Below, in pieces: positions 1 through 9,828 of a stretch of 64,000 bases of DNA. Each line of letters begins with the position of its first letter. Within the stretch, counting starts at the first letter, position 1. Source of the DNA: Candidatus Poribacteria bacterium (GTDB taxonomy: Bacteria; Poribacteria; WGA-4E; WGA-3G); the NCBI GenBank assembly GCA_026710795.1, contig JAPOQK010000043.1, forward strand, positions 21,387-85,386, given 5' to 3'. A program made the translations under genes and the position numbers. Below the pieces are notes generated by a model, which saw only the letters and a list, made by a program, of their open reading frames with translations, was not told the DNA's origin and did no database searches.

Positions 1-775
1 CATTTCCTGTACGCCTTACAGTAGCGGTTATTTCAACCGGAAAATCTTCTTCTGCGTTACGAGGGGCATCTACCTTTACCAATTCAAGGTCTGGGACACC
101 ATCTTCAGATCCGATTCCGACAGTATGGATGGGTGCTTTCCTTTCTCGGGCTTGCATCACAAGTTTCTGTATATCTGTACCGCTTCTATCTACACCATCC
201 GTAAAAAGCACAATGCCGGAAAGCGGAATGCCCTGTAAATCATCAAGGGCTTCAGTTATGGATTTTGGTATATTTGTACTTTCTCCTTCTGCGTCTGCTA
301 ATACTTCATTTGGGAGTCGGTTGGCATCAGTATCAAACCCAAATAACCTGACCTTAAATTTGTTAGCATCCAATTCGTTTAATAGTCCATTACTTTCATC
401 AGGGTTTTCACCGAAAAGCAGTTGGTTCGCTCTATTCAATCTCGATTCACCTTCCTCAGAATCGGTTATCTGCATACTCTTGGAACGGTCAACCATGACT
501 AATAGGTAAGAGTCATCAGGATTGTTTTGATAAATAGTAAGGAAGGGTTTGAGTAAGCAGAAGGCGAGGAAACATAGTACAATGGTGCGTAGAACAATGA
601 GAAATCCGCGGAATACCCGACCAGACCGTCCTCTTGCACTCCGATATGCCCAAATGGTTGCTGCAACCAGCCCAACCATCAGAACAAAGACAAGAAGTCC
701 CGGTATTGGAATGCCAAACGAAAAATCGCCTTCCCGAAAGACATCAATCGGGTACTTCATAAGTTGTTCAAACAT
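1..775 (-). CDS. VWA-domain membrane protein (N-terminal part; 3' end runs off the window)
   Basis: Reverse-strand reading from ATG at 775 is open to the window edge: MFEQLMKYPIDVFREGDFSFGIPIPGLLVFVLMVGLVAATIWAYRSARG...YLLVMVDRSKSMQITDSEEGE...GIVLFTDGVDRSGTD...; DxSxS-type MIDAS motif. Missing from the ORF track because it is truncated. Confidence 0.85.
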   Translation of the reverse strand, partial: MFEQLMKYPIDVFREGDFSFGIPIPGLLVFVLMVGLVAATIWAYRSARGRSGRVFRGFLIVLRTIVLCFLAFCLLKPFLTIYQNNPDDSYLLVMVDRSKSMQITDSEEGESRLNRANQLLFGENPDESNGLLNELDANKFKVRLFGFDTDANRLPNEVLADAEGESTNIPKSITEALDDLQGIPLSGIVLFTDGVDRSGTDIQKLVMQARERKAPIHTVGIGSEDGVPDLELVKVDAPRNAEEDFPVEITATVRRTGN

Positions 776-1011
776 ACGTTATGTTACCTCTACCGTTAGA
801 ACGGACACGAAAGTACGGTGTAAATAATTATGACAAATCTGTTTGCTGTTTGTTCATATTATTATACATTGAAGTGGTGTATATGTTCAACCTATTTTAA
901 ATCTTGTTGTTGATAGTATGCAAGTGATGTGTGAGAATCGCTTAGTCTCTGATTCAGACAAGAAAGGTGGGCACAGAGACCCACCCTACAAATGATTTTT
1001 GAAATAGAAGT

Positions 1012-1995
1012 CTAATCAGGCACACGAATTCGCTGCCCAGTATGTGCAGACTCATGCAATGCATCAATAACACGCATATTTCCCAACGCATCTGAAATAG
1101 GTAGACGGAGAGGTGTGCCATTTTCTACTGCTTCACACAAATTCAATATCTCTGCAGCGTAAGGATTTACACCATTAACACTGACAGTTTCCCCATTGAC
1201 AGTAAAACTGGATTCACCTTCTCTGTTTCCCCATGCCGATTGAACAAAGATTGTACCTTTTGTGCCAGTAACTTCATAGGATTCCCGCCACGTCCATCCG
1301 AAACTGCAATCGAATTGACCTGTTATACCATCGCCAAAGTCCATAGTCCCGATGAGGGTTTCCCACACATTGTTAATCGCTTCAAACTTCCCTGTTGCCC
1401 AGGCAAACTGCGGTTCTCGTCCAATCAAGTGGCGAATGATGTTGATACAGTAGCAGCCTAAATCCATGACTGCACCACCACCAAGGTCACCCCTTAAACG
1501 CCAATTTGTTCTGTCAGTGAGACCCGTTGAAAAAGTTGAACGAGTGTATCGGACATCACCTATTGCGTCCTCCTCAACTTTTTCCTTTACTGCCAACGTC
1601 AATGGGTGATGACGATACATGAACGCTTCTATCATGAGAATATTAGCTTGTTCTGTAACCTGAATCATCTGTTCAAGTTGCGATGTATTGACTGCAATAG
1701 GCTTTTCAACGAGGATTCCTTTGACACCACACCGCACTGCCTCAAGCACATTTTTGAGATGGCTTGAAGGCCACGTGGCAACGACGAGGATGTCCGGATT
1801 CTGTTTTTCCAGCATCTGTCGAAGGTCGTTGTAGGTATTCTCAACTTCATATTCAGTTGCAAAACGTGAGAGTGACTCAAATTTCTCATCACATGCCCCG
1901 ACAATCTCAATTTCCGGAACATTCCTCCATGCGTTGCCGTGTGCGTGTGAGATCCCACCACACCCCACGATTGCCACTCTATATTTAGTTGCCAT
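1012..1995 (-). CDS. Gfo/Idh/MocA family oxidoreductase
   Basis: N-terminal Rossmann motif VAIVGCGGISHAHGNAW and EKPIAVN motif. Confidence 0.93.
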   Translation of the reverse strand: MATKYRVAIVGCGGISHAHGNAWRNVPEIEIVGACDEKFESLSRFATEYEVENTYNDLRQMLEKQNPDILVVATWPSSHLKNVLEAVRCGVKGILVEKPIAVNTSQLEQMIQVTEQANILMIEAFMYRHHPLTLAVKEKVEEDAIGDVRYTRSTFSTGLTDRTNWRLRGDLGGGAVMDLGCYCINIIRHLIGREPQFAWATGKFEAINNVWETLIGTMDFGDGITGQFDCSFGWTWRESYEVTGTKGTIFVQSAWGNREGESSFTVNGETVSVNGVNPYAAEILNLCEAVENGTPLRLPISDALGNMRVIDALHESAHTGQRIRVPD

Positions 1996-2005
1996 AGTTC
2001 ACACC

Positions 2006-2977
2006 CTATAGTGAAGATACCTCTACAGGTCTATTTTCTTGTGCAGAGAGATTGGCAGCAAGCGAAATTTCAAGCGTTTTGACAGCATCAGTATATGGAC
2101 TCAAAATCTGAGATCCATCACCATCACGGACAGCGTTAACAAATACTTCATCAATCGTGGGACCGGGTTCTGTTTTTTCTACCCATTCACCATCTTCTTT
2201 GAAATGGACTCTTGCAGGATTCCAGTTCAGTAGGTCACCTTCATATAGGATGTCTAAAACATTAGCATTGTCCCAACCACCACCGTATGCCCAGGCTGTC
2301 GTCATAGAACCTACGGCACCACTACTAAATTGTAGTGACACAATATAGCTATCTGGACAATCAATCTGTTTCAGGACGCGATTCGCTTGCATCGAATAAA
2401 CCGAATCCACATCTCCAAGCAAATTCCGCATCATATCAAAAGTGTGTGTGGCTTGCTCAACTAATTGACCACCGGACTTGTCCATTTGTCGCAACCAACC
2501 ATCCGGATTACCTCTTCCAGTTCCGCACCAGTATTTACCGACACACATGTTAATCGTCTTACCAGCAAGGATCTCTTGGGTTATCTTTGTTGAACCAAGA
2601 TAACGTAGTTGATAGCCAACACAAGTTATCAGACCCGCTTTTGTAACTGCCGCTTCTACCTCACGGGCAATGTCCATGTTGATGGCAACCGGTTTCTCAA
2701 CGAAAAATGGCAGACCGCGTTCAATCACATCTAACTCAGGCTGTCCATGCACAAAAACAGGTAGACTTAGATATATCGCATCTAAGTCATCACGTTCTAA
2801 CATGACGCGGTGATCTGTATACGGATCCGCGTTGTGTTTCTCCGCTGCATTTTGTGCCTTTTGCGGCACAATATCACAAATCGCAACGACATTCGCGCCT
2901 TCCATATCTGACAAACGATTCATGTGTCCATTCGCATTGCCACCTGAACCAATAAAACCAATTCTTATTTCTTTCAT
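2006..2977 (-). CDS. Gfo/Idh/MocA family oxidoreductase
   Basis: MKEIRIGFIGSGGNANGHMNRL... and EKPVAINMD; start trimmed from 3217 to the ATG at 2977 where homology begins. Confidence 0.92.
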   Translation of the reverse strand: MKEIRIGFIGSGGNANGHMNRLSDMEGANVVAICDIVPQKAQNAAEKHNADPYTDHRVMLERDDLDAIYLSLPVFVHGQPELDVIERGLPFFVEKPVAINMDIAREVEAAVTKAGLITCVGYQLRYLGSTKITQEILAGKTINMCVGKYWCGTGRGNPDGWLRQMDKSGGQLVEQATHTFDMMRNLLGDVDSVYSMQANRVLKQIDCPDSYIVSLQFSSGAVGSMTTAWAYGGGWDNANVLDILYEGDLLNWNPARVHFKEDGEWVEKTEPGPTIDEVFVNAVRDGDGSQILSPYTDAVKTLEISLAANLSAQENRPVEVSSL

Positions 2978-3050
2978 ATTTCCCTTTCTGTTGTATTGTT
3001 TGTTATGCTCATCAACCGATCTTATAAAACAGCTATGAGTCGTCACTTCT

Positions 3051-4274
3051 CTAACGCGCTTTAAAATTAACTTGTAACGCCTTTTCAATATCTTCACGAG
3101 GGTGTATTCCAAACTGCTCCTCAAAATTACGATCAAATGCAGCTTCTTCATCCGAATCAGGTGAAAGCGGAAGTTCAATCGGTTGCCGATTCGTCTTGAC
3201 TGAACGGTGTGCTGCAATCACCATCTCTTGGTCTGATCTACCCATTTCTCCTGTCCAGAGTGGTTGTGTGTCTTCTCTCACTGCCTGGGCAATACCGTCG
3301 AGCATTGTTGCAAGTGAAATTCCACCCTCTGATATTCCTGTGTGCTGATAAGGATTGTTCCATTCAATAGTGCCACCGAGAGATTCTGGTAGTTCAACAA
3401 AGATACGCTGTAAAACTTTATCCTCACTGTATTCCCTCTGAAATTCATAAGTTTGTGCTCTCCCTGCGTTTTGGCTAATATCTTCATCTGTGCAGACGTT
3501 GACAGTTTCCCCACCAGAAGCCCCTTGGTTCCCGTTTGTAATAATAGTGCCACGTTCACCGCACGTCTCAAAGCCTACGAGTTTGTTCCGTCCGAGACAC
3601 CCATTCTTGTTTCCTACCATTGCGATACCGAGTCCGCCGTTGTCAAAATCAACTGCGTAGAATTCAAGACCTTCTCGATTGAAATCTCGTTTTGCCCTAT
3701 CTACATAAGGCATAACCGACATTGAATGTCCAATGCTACTTACTGATGTAGGCGCGGCATCCATTCGACACCGTATTGCTGCAAGTCCATGATAACCAGT
3801 CGTCGAAAAAAGTCGATAACACTTATGAACGTTACCAATGACACTTTCCTGAATAAGCTTGCAGACAAACTGCTCTACGGGGACAAATGGGAAGTTTTCT
3901 GATGTCTGGAGTCTCACCCCGTTTTCAGCAGCATCCGCTATCATCATATCCATCAAACCGAGTGTCGGAGCAAGTGGGGTTTCTACATTATGTGAGATAC
4001 CACAACGAGACAGATAACACGAGACGATATGGTGTAGTGGCGCAGGCACGACGACATCGCAAACATCAGGTGACATTTCGTCAACGAGTTTTCGGACATC
4101 GGTGTACGCTTTGACACCAAGTCTTGCTGCCCCTGTTTCTGCAGATTCCTGATGTGCATCGCACACCGCAACGACTTCAAAGGTATCCTTGAGTGCAGCA
4201 GCGGTTGACAGATGTGCTGAGCCGCGCCGTCCATGACCAATTAATGCATATTTTAATCGTGACATTTTCTTCAA
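3051..4274 (-). CDS. Gfo/Idh/MocA family oxidoreductase
   Basis: LKYALIGHGRRGSAHLSTA Rossmann motif; VETPLAPTLG in place of EKP. Confidence 0.85.
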   Translation of the reverse strand: MKKMSRLKYALIGHGRRGSAHLSTAAALKDTFEVVAVCDAHQESAETGAARLGVKAYTDVRKLVDEMSPDVCDVVVPAPLHHIVSCYLSRCGISHNVETPLAPTLGLMDMMIADAAENGVRLQTSENFPFVPVEQFVCKLIQESVIGNVHKCYRLFSTTGYHGLAAIRCRMDAAPTSVSSIGHSMSVMPYVDRAKRDFNREGLEFYAVDFDNGGLGIAMVGNKNGCLGRNKLVGFETCGERGTIITNGNQGASGGETVNVCTDEDISQNAGRAQTYEFQREYSEDKVLQRIFVELPESLGGTIEWNNPYQHTGISEGGISLATMLDGIAQAVREDTQPLWTGEMGRSDQEMVIAAHRSVKTNRQPIELPLSPDSDEEAAFDRNFEEQFGIHPREDIEKALQVNFKAR

Positions 4275-4362
4275 CTCCTCCCTCCAACATTTTACTCACT
4301 ACACAAGCATACCAGAGACACTCAATTTACCAGTAATTTCTATTCCAATCAAATATTACTTC

Positions 4363-4408
4363 CTGTAGGAGCGACCTCCTGGTCGCGACCGAGACAAAGC
4401 TCCTACAG
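4363..4408. repeat. Dispersed palindromic repeat (CTGTAGGA...TCCTACAG)
   Basis: Inverted termini CTGTAGGA (4363-4370) / TCCTACAG (4401-4408); same core TGTAGGAGCGACCTCCTGGTCGCGA occurs at 9331. Confidence 0.75.
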
Positions 4409-4509
4409 AGGAGAAATATTGAAAATCAACAATAAATGGACAATTGAATTGCTCTGCAAGGACGCTTACCCAATTGGATTCTACAATAAGTTCCCGTAGT
4501 AGAGTACAT

Positions 4510-6387
4510 TTAATCATCAATGTTGAGATCCCACAACAGCACAGTACCATCCGCACTACCGCTTGCTAATGTCCTGCCATCGGGACTAAAAGCAACGCTA
4601 TTTACTGTATACGTATGCCCTTGCAATGTCAATATATGTGTACCGGTATCCACATCCCACAGCCAAATAGGTTTACTCCAATTAATACCACACGCCAACG
4701 TCTTACCATCAGGACTAAAGGCAACGCACCTCACCCCATCTGGATGTCCATCCAGTTCACGTATAGTTTCACCAGATTTTGAATCCCACAACCGCACAGT
4801 TTTATCTTCACTTGCACTGGCAATCATCTTTCCATCAGGACTATATGCAACACCTCTCACGGCAGCCGTATGTCCTTCCAACGTTAATATTGAAGTGCGG
4901 GTATGTGTATCCCAAATGCGGACGGTGTTATCCTCACACCCGCCTGCAAACATAGACCCATCAGGACTGAATACTACACTATGAACAGCGGCACTATCCA
5001 CAGAAATCGTCCTGAGATTCTCACCTGTTGGCACTTTCCACAGACGGATGTTACCATCTTTACCGCTACTTATTACTAACTTCCCATTCGGACTGAGTGC
5101 AACACTATGTACCCAGTAGGTCTCTCCAACCAGTGTTGGTTGCGTTGCGTTTGTCGGTATATCCCACAAACATACAGTACTATCACGGCTACCACTTGCT
5201 AATGTCTGTCCATCTGTGCTGAACACTGCCCTTATTACTTCTGACTTATGCGCTTTTATCTCTCTAATTAATTCCAAAGTCTGAGGATTCCACAACTGAA
5301 TGTAAGGGTCGTGTTTCCCAATTGCCAACATTTTACTATCCGGACTGAACGCGACGCTATAGACAATCCTTGGGTGTCCTCTGATTATCCGAAGCTGTTC
5401 CGCTGTTTGTACATCCGACAGGCGCACCGTACCATCCCGACTCCCACTCAGCAATGTCTTTCCATCAGGACTAAACACGACGCTATACGCCCAAGAATTA
5501 TGCTCCGGAAAGTCTCGAAGATGCGTTCCTGTTGGTACATGCCACATACGTATCGTTCTATCTTGGTTGCAACTTGCAAGTAACTGTCCGTTGGGGCTGA
5601 ACGCAACGCGTATTGCATTATCCTTAAATCCTCCAAACTGATGCAGTTCAACACCGGTCTGTACATCCCATAAGCGTACTGTTTTGTCCCAACCAGCACT
5701 TGCCAATTTCTTCCCATCCGGGTTAAACGCAACATCTAAAACTTGACTCGTATGTCCAATGTACTTCCGGATCGATTCCCATGTCTGTACATCCCACAGA
5801 CACAAAGTTCCGTCATCACTTGAACTTGCTAATGTTTTACCATCTGGACTGAAGGCTACATTAGTGACATCACCCGTATGTTCTGTCAACGTCCGAAGAT
5901 GCACACCTGTTTGCACATCCCACAACCGAATGGTATTGTCCGTACTCCCACTTGCCAATATCTTTCCATCCGGAATTAATGCCACACCTTTTATCTTACG
6001 ATCATGTCCCGTCATCGTATGGAGCAGTGTGGCGGATTGCACATCCCATAAACGCACGGTTTTATCTTTACTCCCGCTTGCTAACAGAGATCCATCTGAA
6101 CTAAACACAACGCACAATACCTCATCGGTATGTTCAACCAATAGGTGGAGTGCTTCGTCAGTGTGTGCATCGTAGATCCATATCCCAGTGCTACACGCAA
6201 CTGCTAATAGATTTCCATCATCGGAAAGTGCGATGTTGCCTGTTATTCCCCCTTTCCCTATCCGTGCTTTTGCACCTTCGGGTAAGTGCTGAAAATGCCA
6301 ATCGGGTGCTTCTTGTGATACGGTATTTTGAGGAAGGACGGGTATGGCAAAACAAATTACTAATGTTAGAATCAATGTTTTTTGCAT
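4510..6387 (-). CDS. Secreted WD40 repeat protein, about 14 WD units
   Basis: Signal peptide MQKTLILTLVICFAIPVLP; repeated ...VAFSPDGKTLASGS.D.TVRLWDV units. Confidence 0.95.
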   Translation of the reverse strand: MQKTLILTLVICFAIPVLPQNTVSQEAPDWHFQHLPEGAKARIGKGGITGNIALSDDGNLLAVACSTGIWIYDAHTDEALHLLVEHTDEVLCVVFSSDGSLLASGSKDKTVRLWDVQSATLLHTMTGHDRKIKGVALIPDGKILASGSTDNTIRLWDVQTGVHLRTLTEHTGDVTNVAFSPDGKTLASSSDDGTLCLWDVQTWESIRKYIGHTSQVLDVAFNPDGKKLASAGWDKTVRLWDVQTGVELHQFGGFKDNAIRVAFSPNGQLLASCNQDRTIRMWHVPTGTHLRDFPEHNSWAYSVVFSPDGKTLLSGSRDGTVRLSDVQTAEQLRIIRGHPRIVYSVAFSPDSKMLAIGKHDPYIQLWNPQTLELIREIKAHKSEVIRAVFSTDGQTLASGSRDSTVCLWDIPTNATQPTLVGETYWVHSVALSPNGKLVISSGKDGNIRLWKVPTGENLRTISVDSAAVHSVVFSPDGSMFAGGCEDNTVRIWDTHTRTSILTLEGHTAAVRGVAYSPDGKMIASASEDKTVRLWDSKSGETIRELDGHPDGVRCVAFSPDGKTLACGINWSKPIWLWDVDTGTHILTLQGHTYTVNSVAFSPDGRTLASGSADGTVLLWDLNIDD

Positions 6388-6794
6388 AGGTTGTTGTTAT
6401 TTTGCTATTTATGGTGTGATTTCCCAACTGTACCATAAGCGTAAATTTAAGGAGGAAACGCGTTCGGAGAGGCGCAATTTATTTCGCCTTTTACATTACA
6501 TTCTGTAGGTCAGAGCGGCACAGCGACCTTCAACAGACACTAAAGCCCCAGCGGGGCGAAAAGTGTATTAGATGCACTAACGTTATACACTAAATTGACG
6601 CTTATGGTGCGATTTTCTAACCAATGCATAATGCCATACGCGTATTCTGCCGAGTCCCAAAATCTGATTTATCAAGCTCACGTTATCTAATATGTACTTC
6701 CAAGTGTTTCTTATATATTAAGAGTATCTTTTTTGGTATGGTAACCTGTAGGTAGGGTGAAGTATACCCACCTACGTTTTGCGAAATCACGTTG

Positions 6795-7742
6795 TTAGTT
6801 AACACATTCGTATCCAACCGACTCAAGTTCACTCCGAATTTTGTCTATCTCAGCAGTAGACAATTGACGCAAGGGTCGGCGCATCGTCATTGATGGAAAT
6901 CTACCCATCAACCAACGTGCACACTTCATCCTTTGGTGTGCGTCACTACTCGGTTCACCGAAGTTATAAACAATCCGCGCCAACGTATCTACCTGATTAC
7001 GTGCTTTACGTGCACCTATCAAATCGTTATTGAGCGCAGCGTGTACTACCGCTACCATCAATTCTGGAACAAATCCAGCGAACCCAATGAGTGCACCATC
7101 GCTACCTTCCAAAAGTGAAGCGAGTAGATATTCGTCGTGGCAGGTTAAAATAGGAATATGTGGAGCTGCTTCTCTCAATTGTTCATAATCCCATCGCCAA
7201 CGCGCCATATCGCGGGTACCCATCTTTATACAAACAACTTGCGGGATTTTCACCATTTCCAACATCTCTTCAAGACTATACCCAGCCTTTGTCCAAGCAG
7301 GATATTGATGCACAATGATGGGTATATCCGCGCCTTCAGCCACATCTTGAAAATAGCCAACGGCAGTCTCAGGTGTTCTACCGAAACGCAACCAGTGATG
7401 TGCAGGCATCAACAGAATCGCATCCGCACCTGCTTCCTTCGCAGCAAGGGCATCGTCAATCGCAGGCAAACTCCCTTCCGCGCTAACACCTGAAACGACT
7501 TTAACCTTGTCGCCAACAGCCTCCGCAGTGATCCGAGTGACGTGCTGCCGTTCATGCAGACGGAGTGCCATAATTTCACCAGTGTGTCCATTACAGACAA
7601 CCCCTTTTATACCTTCAACATTAGCAAGTTCCTGCATATACTCATGCAAACCTTCTTCATCAATTGATTCATCGGGATGGAAAGGGCATAGTGTCGCAGG
7701 AAATACACCTGCCCACGGGTAGTGCTGCCAATTAAGATTCAT
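6795..7742 (-). CDS. Dihydrodipicolinate synthase/N-acetylneuraminate lyase (DapA) family protein
   Basis: PWAGVFPATLCPFHPDESIDEEGL..., GVVCNGHTGEIMALRLHER, VVCIKMGTRD lysine motif. Confidence 0.88.
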   Translation of the reverse strand: MNLNWQHYPWAGVFPATLCPFHPDESIDEEGLHEYMQELANVEGIKGVVCNGHTGEIMALRLHERQHVTRITAEAVGDKVKVVSGVSAEGSLPAIDDALAAKEAGADAILLMPAHHWLRFGRTPETAVGYFQDVAEGADIPIIVHQYPAWTKAGYSLEEMLEMVKIPQVVCIKMGTRDMARWRWDYEQLREAAPHIPILTCHDEYLLASLLEGSDGALIGFAGFVPELMVAVVHAALNNDLIGARKARNQVDTLARIVYNFGEPSSDAHQRMKCARWLMGRFPSMTMRRPLRQLSTAEIDKIRSELESVGYECVN

Positions 7743-7770
7743 AGGTCTTTATCAAACGTTCCGTTCAAAA

Positions 7771-7920
7771 CCCAATGCTTTAGTTTTGGGATGTAGAACG
7801 GCTAACGTCTCCGTTGGTAAAAAAAATCTTGACTTTGTTCAAGACAAGTGCTATGCTATATTTAGCACTTGTTGTTTCCAATGTAAGAGCAAAGAATCCC
7901 ATGCCTTTAGGCTTGGGAAT
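7771..7920. mobile_element. Candidate IS200/IS605-type non-autonomous (PATE-like) remnant
   Basis: Two hairpins with the same TTTA loop: CCCAATGCTTTAGTTTTGGG (7771-7790) and AATCCCATGCCTTTAGGCTTGGGAAT (about 7895-7920), with the inverted repeat ACAAGTGCT/AGCACTTGT between them; no transposase ORF. Confidence 0.5.
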
Positions 7921-8356
7921 ATGTCAAATACCTCTCTTCAGTTACAGATGGTAACAGACATTACATCTAACTATCACATGTCGTGAATCTTATTCTGTTT
8001 CAGTGTAGCATATTTTGTATTTTTGTGTTTATTTATTTGAAAAGCACAAGAATCTTTATAGTGAAATATTGAATAAAGTGTCCGTCTTCTTATGATATGC
8101 GATGTTTGTAGGCGCGCAATTCATTGCGTCTATTACATTTGGCAGAATCTCGGTATATTTTCTGAACCAGATTTACAGGATTATGATTTTTGTATTCCAA
8201 TGTTCCTTTTCAAAAGAAAACCGTTACTCTTTTGAAAGGGATTATATACCTGATACCTTCCAATCCTGAAAATCCTATAATCCTGAAAATCCTGGTTCAG
8301 ACAATAAACTGAAATTTTTACAGGGCATATCCAATGTGGATTTGGCAATTCTAACA

Positions 8357-9178
8357 TTACCTCCCCTTCAAATCACCCCATGTCACCGCCAATTTCCCAA
8401 CAGCATCCACAGCAAAAATATCTTTAAAGTTACTCACATCCACAACCTCTTCCTCCGTCAATGCCCGATCATAGACCAACAACTCATCCATTAAACCCTT
8501 ATAAGCATTTTCAGCAGTACCACGACCACCAAATTCAAGAGGATTATCGTTCCAAATCATCACAGGACCGTGTGCAGGCACAGGTTTCTGACCCGCAAGT
8601 TCACCATCAAGATAAATCCGTAGCTCCTTACCATCAAAAGTCCCAACAACGTGATACCAGTTATTCTTCTTTAAACCCAAGTTAGGCAACGAAAGTGTCG
8701 TATCAACATCAGCACCATCAAATGGACCCATACCATCTTGACCGGAATTGATATACCAATATAATCCCTGTCCGCTACCGAGACCAAATTCTACATTATC
8801 ATCACTCGCACCAGACTTATGAAAAAAGATATTGCCATAAACATGTCCGTTCGCGAGCACCTCGTCCGAAATTTCAAAAGGATATATCCAAACAGCAACC
8901 GTCAGATGTTCTGTCCAGAGGTCACTCTTCCCACCAGGCTCAGGAATCTTAGCGGAACCAGCAAAGAATTCTATCGCACCACCCAACTTACCATCATCAA
9001 CAAATTTAGCAGTAGCATGCAAAGTCGCTTCAAACCCCTTTGGACCAATATCCTTCGCAATATTACCACCTTCTTCATCAAACGGCATGTAGATGTGCAG
9101 ACCATCCGTAAGCTTAGCCGTAGCATTGAAAGACAGAATACAAAATGCAAAAATCCCAAGAATACCAATATATCTCAT
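8357..9178 (-). CDS. Secreted LamG/concanavalin A-like domain protein
   Basis: Signal peptide; LTDGLHIYMPFDEEGG...NNWYHVVGTFDGKELRIYLDGELAG...GLMDELLVYDRALTEEEV. Confidence 0.92.
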   Translation of the reverse strand: MRYIGILGIFAFCILSFNATAKLTDGLHIYMPFDEEGGNIAKDIGPKGFEATLHATAKFVDDGKLGGAIEFFAGSAKIPEPGGKSDLWTEHLTVAVWIYPFEISDEVLANGHVYGNIFFHKSGASDDNVEFGLGSGQGLYWYINSGQDGMGPFDGADVDTTLSLPNLGLKKNNWYHVVGTFDGKELRIYLDGELAGQKPVPAHGPVMIWNDNPLEFGGRGTAENAYKGLMDELLVYDRALTEEEVVDVSNFKDIFAVDAVGKLAVTWGDLKGR

Positions 9179-9330
9179 TTTTTCCTCCTTGTTTTACCTC
9201 GCAGCAGGGATATTACCAACATTATAATATCAATAAATAATACTCATTATACGTTTTGTACCACTATCAAGCAAGCAAAAACAAAACCTAATTAACTGAG
9301 GATGGTGCATAAATAACGTTCTACCGAGTC

Positions 9331-9415
9331 TTCTGTAGGAGCGACCTCCTGGTCGCGATCGGGAAATCAACGGTATGAATGCCATTAAGGCATTCACCGG
9401 GTCGCTCCTACAGAA
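9331..9415. repeat. Dispersed palindromic repeat with 15-bp perfect termini
   Basis: TTCTGTAGGAGCGAC (9331-9345) / GTCGCTCCTACAGAA (9401-9415); internal hairpin GAATGCC-ATTAA-GGCATTC. Confidence 0.85.
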
Positions 9416-9631
9416 TGTCAGAAGATAATGAAATAAACCGCTTTCTGTTGCGTTGTTTGAAAAATAATTATGCACCACCCTTAATTAACTATTGTAGGTT
9501 GTATTGAGCAAAGCGACCTCCAACATTGAACTAAAGATTCATACCGTATCCTGAAAATCTGATAATCCTTGGTTCAGAAAATTGAATTAATCCAAAAAAT
9601 AGCAAAAAATGCAAAATATTTCAAATTTTAC

Positions 9632-9660
9632 TTGACAAACAATAATTATAATGTTATAAT
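9632..9660 (+). promoter_or_regulatory. Consensus sigma70 promoter for the HTH gene
   Basis: TTGACA (9632-9637), 17-bp spacer, TATAAT (9655-9660). Confidence 0.75.
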
Positions 9661-9781
9661 TAGATTCACATAATAATTGTTATCCTATTTTTAACACAAT
9701 GCGAAGTGGTAAAACAAACCAAAAAGGAGAAAATAAAAAAACGCAAAAACGCGTCACTTTCCTTGTCCCGCTTAGCATGAA

Positions 9782-9798
9782 CACGTCAGTGTGACGTG
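9782..9798. promoter_or_regulatory. Palindrome in the leader of the HTH gene (candidate operator)
   Basis: CACGTCA-GTG-TGACGTG perfect 7-bp arms, flanked by TTAGC (9772-9776) and GCTAA (9798-9802). Confidence 0.5.
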
Positions 9799-9828
9799 CT
9801 AAAAAGTCACACGAAACAGAGGTATATC

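Noticed and set aside
129-827. Plus-strand ORFs 129..509 and 549..827
   Set aside because: Antisense to a coherent VWA-domain protein on the minus strand; translations are low-complexity and lack domain features
4520-6389. Plus-strand ORFs within the WD40 gene
   Set aside because: Repeated sequence (SGLKATLFT...) reflects the complement of WD40 repeats, not a real protein
7786-7986. 66-aa ORF MGCRTANVSVGKKNLDFVQDKC
   Set aside because: Falls inside the hairpin-rich candidate IS200/IS605 remnant; no coding signal
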